Shown here piece after piece: positions 41,849 to 50,075 of a DNA stretch of 64,000 bases. How positions within the stretch are numbered: the stretch's first letter is position 1; each line of letters starts with the position of its first letter. The notes under the pieces are model-generated. The model saw only the letters and a list, made by a program, of their open reading frames with translations, did no database searches and had not been told where the DNA came from. Source of the stretch: Burkholderia gladioli (GTDB lineage: Bacteria > Pseudomonadota > Gammaproteobacteria > Burkholderiales > Burkholderiaceae); assembly GCF_000959725.1 (NCBI RefSeq), contig NZ_CP009323.1:186001-250000 (forward strand), read 5' to 3'. Made by a program: the position numbers and the translations under genes.

Positions 41849-42071
41849 GGTCGTCGATTTAGCAGCATATCGAGCAGGCAGGAAACCACGCCGTACCTCG
41901 ATCCCGGACGAATCAGACGTCGTCACCGACATTCGCTTTTCCATCACCCGGGCCGGCAAGGTAATCGCCTCGCGCCCCGTCCTCGATACAACGCACCTTC
42001 TCGCCGTCCTCTCGTGGTGCCAGGAACTGGCATCGCTGGCGCTCGACTCGTACATAGAAAAGTCACTTTGA
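41817..42071 (+). CDS. Small protein downstream of the repressor
   Basis: 84 residues, overlapping the repressor end by 32 bases. MKYKNGDRRAKVVDLAAYRA, then a beta-like middle (DIRFSITRAGKVIASRPVL) and a helix (LLAVLSWCQELASLALDSYI). Not recognised. A palindrome copy (42,059-42,069) ends at its last codon. Probably made with the repressor in the lysogen. Confidence 0.6.
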   Translation: MKYKNGDRRAKVVDLAAYRAGRKPRRTSIPDESDVVTDIRFSITRAGKVIASRPVLDTTHLLAVLSWCQELASLALDSYIEKSL

Positions 42072-42125
42072 GCCACTGACCCGCTGCCGCCGCGTAAACG
42101 CGGGTAGCGAGTGCACGCCCACAGA

Positions 42126-42166
42126 TTAAACATAGTGTTTGCATTGAAACTAAACATGATGTTTAA
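42126..42166. promoter_or_regulatory. Operators O4 and O5 before the rightward accessory operon
   Basis: O4 TTAAACATAGTGTTTGC (42,126-42,142) and O5 CTAAACATGATGTTTAA (42,150-42,166), the same dyads as O1 and O2 and again 24 bp centre to centre. They sit 43 bp before the first gene of the operon carrying the ParB-like gene, so this operon should be repressed in the lysogen. Confidence 0.8.
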
Positions 42167-42208
42167 TTCCGGTCATCGCGTCGCCTGACGCCCAACCGGA
42201 GACTGACT

Positions 42209-42427
42209 GTGAAACTGACTGACTCGCATACGGACGCGCGCCACGATTGGCTCGATAACGAACAAGCACCGCGCGTGGTGCAGTCCGAAGCCGCACGCCG
42301 AATTACCTTTGAGAAGTCGACGATCGTCCGCGCAACGATCGTGGCCGTGCTTTTGATCATCGTTGCAAATCTGCTGCAAGACGCCCCGATCGAAGCACAG
42401 CCGACCGCACACCGCCTCACCGCCTAA
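42209..42427 (+). CDS. Small single-pass membrane protein
   Basis: 72 residues from GTG 42209 with GGAG upstream. A charged N-terminus (KLTDSHTDARHDWLDNEQAP) then one membrane segment (TIVRATIVAVLLIIVANLL). First gene of the operon controlled by O4/O5. Function unknown. Confidence 0.6.
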   Translation: MKLTDSHTDARHDWLDNEQAPRVVQSEAARRITFEKSTIVRATIVAVLLIIVANLLQDAPIEAQPTAHRLTA

Positions 42428-42478
42428 CCACCCCGCACATGCCGGGGTAACCGCCCCCGGCGCCATGGAGACCCAACC

Positions 42479-42841
42479 ATGTCGCGAATCAAACTCAAAG
42501 CTGCGCCCCTCTTCGACGCTGATCGCCGTGACACCCTCTCACTGCGGAGCGTTGTGCGTTATGACCGCAATGCCAAACGCCCATCCACGCCGATCCTCGT
42601 CGGCAAATATGTCGTCGGCCGTCGCCCCATCACCGACAGCCTGCACACGCTGTATTTGATCCTCGACGAAGGAGACATCGCCGGCACTCAGATTTCGATC
42701 CCGAGCGAAGACGACTGCGCCCAAGCAGTGAAACGGCTGCGTGACAAGAAGCGCGCAGCGGCCAAGACGGCGTCGATGACAATCCGCAAGGCGAAGAAGC
42801 GCGGCAACGGTCAACGTCAGACGGCCAGGGAGACTGTGTGA
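42479..42841 (+). CDS. Unknown small protein before the ParB-like gene
   Basis: 120 residues, ATG 42479 with GGAG. RIKLKAAPLFDADRRDTLSL, then LHTLYLILDEGDIAGTQISI and a Lys/Arg-rich tail (LRDKKRAAAKTASMTIRKAK). Basic tail suggests nucleic-acid contact. Stop overlaps the ParB-like start (TGATG). A small CCCCGC/GCGGGG-type hairpin lies before it (about 42,430-42,448). Confidence 0.6.
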   Translation: MSRIKLKAAPLFDADRRDTLSLRSVVRYDRNAKRPSTPILVGKYVVGRRPITDSLHTLYLILDEGDIAGTQISIPSEDDCAQAVKRLRDKKRAAAKTASMTIRKAKKRGNGQRQTARETV

Positions 42842-43878
42842 TGGACGACCGGACACGTCACCTCGACCTCATTGCGCCAATTCCCACTGGAACCGCGAAA
42901 GCAGCCGCCGCTGCAGCCGGCGCAACGTCCGCAGACCTCTGGATGGTGCCTTACGGTCAACTTCACTATGACCCGGCCGACAACATCCGCCCGGTTGACC
43001 CCGAGTGGGTTACTCACCTCACAGCACTAATCGTCGAAAACGGCTACGACAAGGGTTCGCCGCTGCATTGCTACGTGCGAAAGGTGGACGGCAAGGATCT
43101 GCTGTATGTCTACAAGGGGCAGCACCGCTACCTCGCGGCCGGGAAGGCAATCGAGGCAGGTAAGGACGTCGGAAAGATCCCCGTCGTCGTACGCGATGCC
43201 AAGACGGTCATCCGGGCCGAAATGGTGATCGACGGCTATCTCAGCAACGACAGCAAGCGCTCGTCGCCGCTCGAACTAGCGGGCGTCGTCGCCGAGCTAC
43301 GAGACATTCACGGCATGACGCTAGCGGCGATCTGCAAGCGCTTGAACGTCACGGACCAAACCGTCCGCGATGTCGGACTGCTCGAACGAGCCCCGGTTGA
43401 ACTGCACCAGATGGTTCGCAATGGCGCCGTCGCCGGCACGCTGGCGATCGAGCAGATTCGCGAACACGGGGCCGACAAAGCTCTTGAACGACTTCAGAAA
43501 GGTGCGGCGAAGGCATCGGAGTCCGGCAAGGGCCGCGTGACAAAGAAACACCTCGACGCGTCGCGAGACGCCCGACAGCCCGCTGCAGCGGCGCCCCCCC
43601 CCCTGTCCGAGCAATCGCCGAGGCGGAAGCAACCGGCAACGCGTTCAATCACGCCTACGAAGATCAACGAACAGCAGGCAAAGCAACTTTTGGATGCGCT
43701 GCAGGCGGTGCTTCACGATAGCGGATTCGGTAAGCTTTCTTCCCCCACCATCGCGACGGTTCACAGCGCGATGCTGCCGCTAGCAGACATGCTCGATGCT
43801 GCGCGGCCCAAAGGCGGGACTAAACCCGGACTTGAGCCCAATGCCGCATGGCCCTATCCGAAAGGAGCCGCCAATTGA
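42841..43878 (+). CDS. ParB-like DNA-binding protein
   Basis: 345 residues from ATG 42841, with AGGGAG upstream. The ParB N-terminal domain is clear: LWMVPYGQLHYDPADNIRPV, then DLLYVYKGQHRYLAAGKAIE with the GQHR signature that in ParB binds CTP. A helix-turn-helix follows (MTLAAICKRLNVTDQTVRDV). The C-terminus is Pro/Ala/Gln-rich, then helical. No ParA gene is seen nearby, so it is not a standard partition pair. One dispersed palindrome (43,680-43,690) lies inside its own gene. Candidate binder of the palindromes. Confidence 0.85.
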   Translation: MDDRTRHLDLIAPIPTGTAKAAAAAAGATSADLWMVPYGQLHYDPADNIRPVDPEWVTHLTALIVENGYDKGSPLHCYVRKVDGKDLLYVYKGQHRYLAAGKAIEAGKDVGKIPVVVRDAKTVIRAEMVIDGYLSNDSKRSSPLELAGVVAELRDIHGMTLAAICKRLNVTDQTVRDVGLLERAPVELHQMVRNGAVAGTLAIEQIREHGADKALERLQKGAAKASESGKGRVTKKHLDASRDARQPAAAAPPPLSEQSPRRKQPATRSITPTKINEQQAKQLLDALQAVLHDSGFGKLSSPTIATVHSAMLPLADMLDAARPKGGTKPGLEPNAAWPYPKGAAN

Positions 43879-44372
43879 GCCCTCGCCCGGCCCCTTCTAC
43901 CCCACGTCCGCTGCCGCGCAAGCGGGAACGCGCGACGAAGCACCCGGCTATCGCGCTCGTAAGCGTCAACGGGACGTCGATGCAGACGGAGAGCAGCGGG
44001 CTTTCGCCCGCAAAAGCAATCCAGAGAGGGAAGGCGCCGCTCGCGCGGCGCAAACCTATCCAGACGAACAAAGCCTTGGCGGATACCCGCCAAGGCCGGC
44101 TCGCGCGGCTCGATGCCCTTCGCATCGAGATCCGCACGCTGATCGCCGAGGTCTCGCACGCGGCCGATGTCGAGCTGCTGGACCTGATGGCCGACGAGAT
44201 CGGTTCATTCGCCCGCCACAAGGCCGCGCAGGAAGCCCGCACCTGGGCAGCAACCGCCGGCATCACCTTGGAAACGGGATTGATGCAACTCGGCCGCGCG
44301 ATCCCGGCGGCCGAGAAAACCAATGAAACAACAGTGAGCAACACCATGACCAAAGGAGGGACGCACGTATGA
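43875..44372 (+). CDS. Unknown protein coupled to the ParB-like gene
   Basis: About 165 residues from TTG 43875, which overlaps the ParB-like stop (TTGA) with AAAGGAG seven bases upstream. The N-terminal half is basic and Pro-rich (PRPLPRKRERATKHPAI); the second half is helical (IEIRTLIAEVSHAADVELLD). No family recognised. Next gene overlaps by four bases. Confidence 0.65.
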   Translation: MSPRPAPSTPRPLPRKRERATKHPAIALVSVNGTSMQTESSGLSPAKAIQRGKAPLARRKPIQTNKALADTRQGRLARLDALRIEIRTLIAEVSHAADVELLDLMADEIGSFARHKAAQEARTWAATAGITLETGLMQLGRAIPAAEKTNETTVSNTMTKGGTHV

Positions 44373-44617
44373 CCGTCGCGATGGAACCGATCTACCTCGA
44401 CCTCGACGCGCTCTCTGCCGCAATCTCGTTGTCGCCAGCCGTGATCCACAAGCTCGTGCGACAGGCGCAATTCCCGAAGCCACGCTCGATATCGGATCGC
44501 CGGGTCGGCTGGCTCACGAGCGAGGTCAAGGAATGGGCTGCGACTCGACCTGCGTCAGAGAACCTGCCGCCACCTAATTGCGGGACTGGCCGGCGCCGGA
44601 CCGCCGATCCTCGATAG
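44369..44617 (+). CDS. AlpA-like excisionase/regulator
   Basis: 82 residues. LDLDALSAAISLSPAVIHKL then AQFPKPRSISDRRVGWLTSE is the AlpA/MerR-like helix-turn-helix pattern of phage excision regulators. It faces the integrase and overlaps its 3' end by 44 bases, a typical xis-int arrangement even if convergent. Controlled with the O4/O5 operon, so excision would follow induction. Confidence 0.8.
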   Translation: MTVAMEPIYLDLDALSAAISLSPAVIHKLVRQAQFPKPRSISDRRVGWLTSEVKEWAATRPASENLPPPNCGTGRRRTADPR

Positions 44618-45875
44618 CCAATTCCTCAAGCTTGTCATTGAGCAGCGTCAGCCAGTGCCGACGCTGCTCGTCATACTTGTGCAGGTTGTATACGCCGCCG
44701 ACTCCAGGCAGCATGTGGCCGATGATCGCCTCTCCCACCTCGAACGGACAGCCCAGCGCAGCAAGCATCGTCCGAGCCGTGCGTCTCAGATCATGCGGCG
44801 CCCAATGCGTAACGGTCAGGCGAGGCCGCTCCATTTCCGGTCTCGTCGTAGCGTAGGGCTGGTGCATCCACACCGTCGACTGAAACACCTTCTGTTCCGT
44901 CTGAGCGCCCCTCGTAGACGGAATTAAATACCCATCCCCGTATCTCGCCCACCGTCGACGTACGACCTCCTCTGCACGGCCGACCAGCGGCACCCGCAGG
45001 TCGGTCGCATTTGCGTGCCTCGCGTTCTTCGTCTTGGCCTTCGGAATGGTCCACCAGAGACCGTCAGCTTCCTCGCTGATTTCCTTACCGGTCATTGCGC
45101 CAATCTCGCCGCCGCGCGTTCCAGTCCAGAGATACAGAACCAGCGCGTCATGCACGGTCCGGCTGAAATTCGGCAGCCAGTTGATCAGGCGGCCGGTCTC
45201 TGCATTCGCAAGCACCCGCTTCTTTGTACCGGTGGACTCGCCAGATATCCGTTTGCCGGTACTCCGGAGGCGACCGCGCATGATTTGCCGCCACCAATTG
45301 GGCGTAGTCTCGGCCAAGGTGCTCGCGTCTAGGGCATAGTCCCACGCGGCGCCCAACTCCTGCCGCAGCCGCCGAGCCTGCACCGGAATGTGCGCATACG
45401 ACTCCAGCAGGGCGAACGCCTGGCCCCGCGTAACCTGCTCGGCGATCCGGTCACCGAACTCGCCGAGCATCGTGTCGAACATCCGTTTCGCCTCTGCAGC
45501 GCCCTTGCTCTTTCGATTGCGTTCGACGTGCCCGACGAGGTATGCGCGGCACACCTGCCGCACAGTCAGCGGACCGTCCTGCGTTACCATAACGCCCAGC
45601 GCTGGATTAGCCTGCAAACGCTTCGCGAGTGCTGGATCACTCCCTGCCTCGCGGGCCGATCGCAGCTTCTCCCATTCGCCCGCAGCAGCAGCTAACGACA
45701 ACGCCGGCCACTCGCCGATTTTGGTTTGTCGCATGCGGCCGTCGACGGGCGATTTATATCGATAAGTCCACGAGCGACGCGTGGCCGTTGCCTCCAAGCG
45801 AAGGCCCGGACAACCGTCGATCGTTATGTGTGTACCCGGCTGCATTTGCTTCGCAGCGCGTGCGTCGAATCGCAT
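44574..45875 (-). CDS. int: Tyrosine integrase (P4-type)
   Basis: 433 residues from ATG 45875 with GAGG upstream. N-terminal DUF4102-type arm-binding domain (ITIDGCPGLRLEATATRRSW), core-binding helices, then the catalytic domain: TGTRGGEIGAM (Arg), WAPHDLRRTARTMLAALG (His-x-x-Arg), IIGHML (His) and GVYNLHKY (Tyr). Integrates at the mutS core. It is transcribed away from mutS, and its promoter region carries three arm-type sites, so it is probably self-regulated. Confidence 0.9.
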   Translation of the reverse strand: MRFDARAAKQMQPGTHITIDGCPGLRLEATATRRSWTYRYKSPVDGRMRQTKIGEWPALSLAAAAGEWEKLRSAREAGSDPALAKRLQANPALGVMVTQDGPLTVRQVCRAYLVGHVERNRKSKGAAEAKRMFDTMLGEFGDRIAEQVTRGQAFALLESYAHIPVQARRLRQELGAAWDYALDASTLAETTPNWWRQIMRGRLRSTGKRISGESTGTKKRVLANAETGRLINWLPNFSRTVHDALVLYLWTGTRGGEIGAMTGKEISEEADGLWWTIPKAKTKNARHANATDLRVPLVGRAEEVVRRRWARYGDGYLIPSTRGAQTEQKVFQSTVWMHQPYATTRPEMERPRLTVTHWAPHDLRRTARTMLAALGCPFEVGEAIIGHMLPGVGGVYNLHKYDEQRRHWLTLLNDKLEELAIEDRRSGAGQSRN

Positions 45876-45883
45876 TTTTCCTC

Positions 45884-45956
45884 GGCGTAGGTTTCTGACA
45901 CAGCCCACACTCTACCAGCGTAGGTTTTAGCCGGCGAGATCGCAAAAACCTACGCT
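45884..45956. promoter_or_regulatory. Integrase arm-type sites and int/mutS divergent control region
   Basis: GCGTAGGTTTC at 45,885, then a perfect 12-bp inverted repeat AGCGTAGGTTTT (45,917-45,928) / AAAACCTACGCT (45,945-45,956). The same core ACCTACGC occurs twice at the left end. The interval separates int from the new mutS start, so integrase binding could also affect mutS transcription. Confidence 0.7.
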
Positions 45957-45961
45957 CAACT

Positions 45962-48742
45962 GTGATATTTAGCGAGATGTCGCGGCATGTGGAAATGAAG
46001 CTAGCATGCGAGCAAATCAGCCGGAAACCCTTGGTGGAAAAGGACGTGCAGGAAATTACGGATACAAAACAGCAGCTTACGGAAGCGTCTTTCAGCGGCC
46101 ACACGCCCATGATGCAGCAGTACCTGCGCATCAAGAGCGAACATCCGGATACGCTCGTCTTCTACCGGATGGGTGACTTCTACGAGTTGTTCTACGACGA
46201 CGCCGAAAAAGCCTCGCGTCTTCTCGACCTGACCCTGACGCAGCGCGGCGCCTCGGGCGGCAACCCGATCAAGATGGCCGGCGTGCCGCATCACGCGGTC
46301 GAGCAATACCTGGCGAAGCTGGTGAAATTCGGTGAATCGGTGGCGATTTGCGAGCAAATCGGCGACCCCGCCACCTCGAAGGGCCCGGTCGAGCGCAAGG
46401 TGGTGCGCGTGGTCACGCCGGGCACGCTGACGGACGCCGCCCTGCTCTCCGACAAGGCCGACGTCTACCTGCTCGCGCTGAGCCTGGGCCACAACAAGCG
46501 CGGCGTGCTCACCAACGTGGGCCTCGCCTGGCTCAACCTCGCCAGCGGCGCGTTGCGGCTCGCGGAAATCGCGCCCGACGAACTGGGCGCGGCGCTCGAG
46601 CGGATCCGCCCGGCCGAAATCCTCGCCGCCGACGCGGCTATCGAGGCCGTGCCGGTCGGCGCCGGCGCGGTCACGCGCGTGCCGGCCTGGCACTTCGACA
46701 TCGCCTCGGGCACCCAGCGCCTGTGCAGCCAGCTCGACGTCGCCAGCCTCGAAGGCTTCGGCGCGCACTCGCTGACCAGCGCCTGCGGCTCGGCCGGCGC
46801 CCTGCTGCTGTATGCCGCCTCCACGCAGGGCCAGCAGCTGCGCCACGTGCGCAGCCTGAAGGTCGAGACGGAATCCGAATACATCGGCCTCGATCCAGCA
46901 ACGCGCCGCAACCTCGAACTGACCGAAACCCTGCGCGGCACCGAATCGCCGACGCTCTACTCGCTGCTCGACACCTGCGGCACCACCATGGGCAGCCGCC
47001 TGCTGCGCCACTGGCTGCACCATCCGCCGCGCGCCTCGGTGGCCGCGCAGGCACGCCAGCAAGCGATCGGCGCCCTGCTCGAGGCAGCGGGCGACGCCAG
47101 CCTCGACAGCCTGCGCGGCGCGCTGCGCCAGGTCACCGACGTGGAGCGCATCACCGGGCGCCTGGCCCTGCTGTCGGCGCGCCCGCGCGACCTCTCCAGC
47201 CTGCGCGACACCTTCACTTCGCTGCCCGAGCTGCGCGCGCGCATCACGCCGATCGCCCAGCAAGCGAGCGCGCTCGCGCGCCTGGAAGCCGCGCTGGAAC
47301 CGCCGGCCGGCTGCGCCGACCTGCTCACGCGCGCGGTCGCCCCCGAGCCGGCCGCGATGGTGCGCGACGGCGGCGTGATCGCGCGCGGCTACGACGCCGA
47401 ACTCGACGAGCTGCGCGACATCTCCGAGAACTGCGGCCAGTTCCTGATCGACCTGGAAGCACGCGAACGCGCGCGCACCGGCATCGCGAACCTGCGCGTC
47501 GAATACAACAAGGTGCATGGCTTCTATATCGAGGTCACGCGCGGCCAGACCGACAAGGTCCCCGACGACTACCGCCGCCGCCAGACCCTCAAGAACGCCG
47601 AGCGCTACATCACGCCCGAGCTGAAGACCTTCGAGGACAAGGCGCTGTCGGCGCAGGAACGCGCGCTGTCGCGCGAGCGCGCGCTCTACGACGCGCTGCT
47701 GCAGTCGCTGCTGCCGCATATCGAGGAATGCCAGCGCGTGGCCGGTGCGCTGGCCGAGCTGGACCTGCTCTGCGCCTTCGCCGAACGCGCCCGCGCGCTG
47801 GACTGGGTGGCGCCGCGCTTCTCCGACGAGATCGGCATCGAGATCGAACAGGGCCGCCACCCGGTGGTCGAGGCGCAGGTCGAGCAGTTCATCGCCAACG
47901 ATTGCCGGCTCGGCAACGAGCGCAAGCTGCTGCTGATCACCGGCCCGAACATGGGCGGTAAGTCGACCTTCATGCGGCAGACCGCGCTGATCGCGCTGAT
48001 GGCCTACGTCGGCAGCTACGTGCCGGCCAAGTCGGCCTGCTTCGGCCCGATCGACCGGATCTTCACGCGCATCGGCGCCGCCGACGACCTGGCCGGCGGC
48101 CGTTCGACCTTCATGGTCGAGATGACCGAGGCCGCCGCGATCCTCAACGACGCGACGCCGCAAAGCCTGGTGCTGATGGACGAGATCGGCCGCGGCACCT
48201 CGACCTTCGACGGCCTCGCGCTGGCCTGGGCGATCGCGCGCCACCTGCTCTCGAACAACGGCTGCTACACGCTGTTCGCCACGCACTACTTCGAGCTGAC
48301 GCAGTTGCCGGTGGAATTCCCGCACGCGGCCAACGTCCACCTGTCGGCGGTCGAGCACGGCCACGGCATCGTGTTCCTGCACGCGGTCAACGACGGCCCG
48401 GCCAACCAGAGCTACGGCCTGCAGGTCGCGCAGCTCGCCGGCGTGCCGCCCGCCGTGATCCGCGCCGCGCGCAAGCATCTCGCGCACCTCGAACAGCAAT
48501 CCGCCGGCCAGCCCACACCGCAGCTCGACCTGTTCGCCGCGCCGCCGCCCGTCTACGACGACGAGCCCGATTTCGACCTGCCCGAGGCGCGCGAACCGGC
48601 AGCACCGGCCGCGCCGCATCCGGCACTCGTGCGCCTGCGCGAGATCGACCCGGACAACCTCAAGCCGCGCGAGGCACTCGACCTGCTCTACGAACTGCAA
48701 ACCCTCGCCGCCCGGCAGGCGGACGATGACCTGGCGCACTGA
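45962..48742 (+). CDS. mutS: DNA mismatch repair protein MutS with phage-supplied N-terminus
   Basis: Up to 926 residues. From [12 protein letters not shown] on it is a normal Mut[12 protein letters not shown] (mismatch-reading Phe-x-Glu), [13 protein letters not shown], Walker [14 protein letters not shown] near residue 662, Walker [17 protein letters not shown] near 738 and the dimer helix-turn-helix at the end. The first ~46 residues (from a GTG at 45962; ATG 45977, ATG 45995 or later GTGs are alternatives) come from the element and replace the native 11 residues. There is no clear ribosome site, so expression may be altered. Known precedent: SpyCI elements in the mutL 5' end of Streptococcus pyogenes. 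Confidence 0.9.
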   Translation: MIFSEMSRHVEMKLACEQISRKPLVEKDVQEITDTKQQLTEASFSGHTPMMQQYLRIKSEHPDTLVFYRMGDFYELFYDDAEKASRLLDLTLTQRGASGGNPIKMAGVPHHAVEQYLAKLVKFGESVAICEQIGDPATSKGPVERKVVRVVTPGTLTDAALLSDKADVYLLALSLGHNKRGVLTNVGLAWLNLASGALRLAEIAPDELGAALERIRPAEILAADAAIEAVPVGAGAVTRVPAWHFDIASGTQRLCSQLDVASLEGFGAHSLTSACGSAGALLLYAASTQGQQLRHVRSLKVETESEYIGLDPATRRNLELTETLRGTESPTLYSLLDTCGTTMGSRLLRHWLHHPPRASVAAQARQQAIGALLEAAGDASLDSLRGALRQVTDVERITGRLALLSARPRDLSSLRDTFTSLPELRARITPIAQQASALARLEAALEPPAGCADLLTRAVAPEPAAMVRDGGVIARGYDAELDELRDISENCGQFLIDLEARERARTGIANLRVEYNKVHGFYIEVTRGQTDKVPDDYRRRQTLKNAERYITPELKTFEDKALSAQERALSRERALYDALLQSLLPHIEECQRVAGALAELDLLCAFAERARALDWVAPRFSDEIGIEIEQGRHPVVEAQVEQFIANDCRLGNERKLLLITGPNMGGKSTFMRQTALIALMAYVGSYVPAKSACFGPIDRIFTRIGAADDLAGGRSTFMVEMTEAAAILNDATPQSLVLMDEIGRGTSTFDGLALAWAIARHLLSNNGCYTLFATHYFELTQLPVEFPHAANVHLSAVEHGHGIVFLHAVNDGPANQSYGLQVAQLAGVPPAVIRAARKHLAHLEQQSAGQPTPQLDLFAAPPPVYDDEPDFDLPEAREPAAPAAPHPALVRLREIDPDNLKPREALDLLYELQTLAARQADDDLAH
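46099..46122 (+). other. attR candidate inside mutS
   Basis: Identical over 24 bases to 1855-1878, after which the host sequence continues as CCTGCGCATCAAG (LRIK of MutS). The reading frame runs unbroken from the phage side into MutS. Confidence 0.8.
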
Positions 48743-50018
48743 TCCGCCGCCGCTGGCGAACCCGCGTGGCGCGCCCGCGCCACGTTTCGGCATCGCCGTC
48801 GCGATGGCCGCGGCCGCGCTGCTGCTGACCACGCTGACCACCACCGCCGCTGCCGCGCCCGCCGCCTCGGCAACGACGCGCGTGGCCGAGCGCGGCTACG
48901 CCTTCGCGGTACTGAGCGGCGCGATCAACAGCCCGGCCGACGAACCGGCCGCGGCACGCCTGCTCGATGCCATCTCGCGCGATCGCTCGGTCTCCTTCGC
49001 GATCTACGACGGCAACCTGAAGGGCGCGCGCGAGGCCTGCCGCGACGGCATCTACGACACCCGCATAGCGCTGTTCAAAGCCTCGCGCGTGCCCGTGTTC
49101 TACGTACCGGGCCAGGCCGACTGGGCCGCCTGCGCGCTGAAGGAAAACGGCGGCTACGACGCGGTCGAGCGCCTCGACTACCTGCGCCAGACCTTCCTCG
49201 CCGATTCCGAATCCTTCGGCCAGACACCGCTGCCGCTCACGCGCGAAAGCGAGGTGGCACGCTTCAGGCCGTTTCGCGAGAACATCCGCTGGACCCAGGG
49301 CGACGTGGTATTCGTGGCGCTCAACGCGCCTTCGCCGAACAATCGCTACCTCACGGCGGGCGGGCGCAATGGCGAATTCGAGGATCGCGCGATCGCCAGC
49401 GCGTTCTGGATCGATCACGCCGCCGAAACCGCCAAGCGCCGCAACGCGCGCGCGCTGGTCATCGTCATCGAAGCCGATCCGCAGTTCGAACACTACGAGC
49501 GCGAACGCTTCGCCTGGCTGCGCTTCGGGCGCTCGCGCGCGCGCGACGGTTTCCTGGAGTTCAAGCGCGCGCTGGTGAAGGCGGCGCAAACCTTCCGCGG
49601 CACGATCCTGGTGATCCACGCCGGCGACGAAGCGCTGCGCGCCGGCTTTCGTATCGACCAGCCGCTGCACGACGAGAAAGGAGATCGGGTGGCGAACCTG
49701 ACGCGCATCGCGATCGCGCCGCGCGAGCGGCTCGTGCAATGGGTCAGGGTCACGGTGAATCCGGCCGGACGGCCGATGTTCGGAGTGGGATTACAGGAGG
49801 TGCCGAGCAACCTGCCGGTGCCGCCCGCCCTGCCGGCCGCGTCGCATGACGACACGCCCTTGCCGCAGATGCCGGAGATCCCGGCCTTGCCGGAATTGCC
49901 CGATCCAGCCTCGAGCGGCTTGCCGCCGCAACCGGCCTCGACGGGCAATCCGCCCATCCTGCCGCCGGCGTCGGCGCCTGGCGGCCAGCCCGCCTCGATG
50001 CCCGACGGCGGCTACTGA
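48726..50018 (+). CDS. Secreted calcineurin-phosphoesterase-like protein, probably inactive
   Basis: 430 residues, ATG inside the end of mutS (17-base overlap). N-terminal signal segment ([17 protein letters not shown]), then a metallophosphoesterase-like domain with [33 protein letters not shown] and [11 protein letters not shown] where active members carry Asp/His/Asn metal ligands; most ligands are missing. The last ~80 residues are Pro-rich ([19 protein letters not shown]). Transcribed with mutS, so the element may also affect this gene. Confidence 0.75.
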   Translation: MTWRTDPPPLANPRGAPAPRFGIAVAMAAAALLLTTLTTTAAAAPAASATTRVAERGYAFAVLSGAINSPADEPAAARLLDAISRDRSVSFAIYDGNLKGAREACRDGIYDTRIALFKASRVPVFYVPGQADWAACALKENGGYDAVERLDYLRQTFLADSESFGQTPLPLTRESEVARFRPFRENIRWTQGDVVFVALNAPSPNNRYLTAGGRNGEFEDRAIASAFWIDHAAETAKRRNARALVIVIEADPQFEHYERERFAWLRFGRSRARDGFLEFKRALVKAAQTFRGTILVIHAGDEALRAGFRIDQPLHDEKGDRVANLTRIAIAPRERLVQWVRVTVNPAGRPMFGVGLQEVPSNLPVPPALPAASHDDTPLPQMPEIPALPELPDPASSGLPPQPASTGNPPILPPASAPGGQPASMPDGGY

Positions 50019-50041
50019 GCGAAGCCGCCGGCGCAAAGCAA

Positions 50042-50065
50042 AACGGCCGGCAAATGCCGGCCGTT
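50042..50065. terminator. Bidirectional terminator
   Basis: AACGGCCGGC AAAT GCCGGCCGTT hairpin between the convergent phosphoesterase-like and SlyD-type genes, with A- and T-rich ends on both sides (AAAACG / CGTTCTT). Confidence 0.8.
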
Positions 50066-50075
50066 CTTCCATCGA

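Larger units (their letters stand above)
12730..43690. repeat. Dispersed 11-bp palindrome AAAGTNACTTT, 13 copies across the prophage
   Basis: Eight copies fit AAAGTNACTTT: 13,234, 19,934, 21,712, 25,917, 30,430, 36,976, 39,808 and 42,059. Four are AAAGCAACTTT or its complement: 12,730, 26,470, 32,703, 43,680. One has an outer mismatch (24,299, CAAGTTGCTTT). Spacing is 0.5-6.7 kb. Copies lie inside genes, across stop codons and in gaps, so they are not promoters. Leader copies B and C also contain AAAGCAACTTT and copy A a one-off version. None was seen in 46-64 kb. Confidence 0.8.
11700..46122. mobile_element. Temperate prophage, lambda-type head with P2-type contractile tail
   Basis: Complete set of regulators, replication, packaging, head, tail, lysis and integrase genes with no obvious inactivation. 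Right limit is the attR core in mutS. The left limit is not sharp: about 11,700 if judged by palindromes and phage genes, but the matching attL core is at 1,855, so the cargo blocks 1,895-11,480 may move with it or may be older insertions. Confidence 0.8.

Noticed and set aside
12730..43690. The dispersed palindrome as a CRISPR array or transposon repeats
   Set aside because: Copies are 11 bp, kilobases apart, with no spacers, no longer flanking repeat and no target duplications.
12730..43690. The dispersed palindrome as repressor operators
   Set aside because: The operators around the repressor are AAACAnnnTGTTT dyads, a different sequence, and the palindromes lie mostly inside genes or at gene ends.
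45900..46125. A tRNA gene as the integration target
   Set aside because: No cloverleaf or CCA-like end; the shared core is mutS coding sequence.
46001..48844. A 947-codon open frame on the minus strand opposite mutS
   Set aside because: Strict mirror of the mutS codon pattern in GC-rich DNA. Arg/Ala/Gly/Val-rich composition, no domain, no ribosome site.
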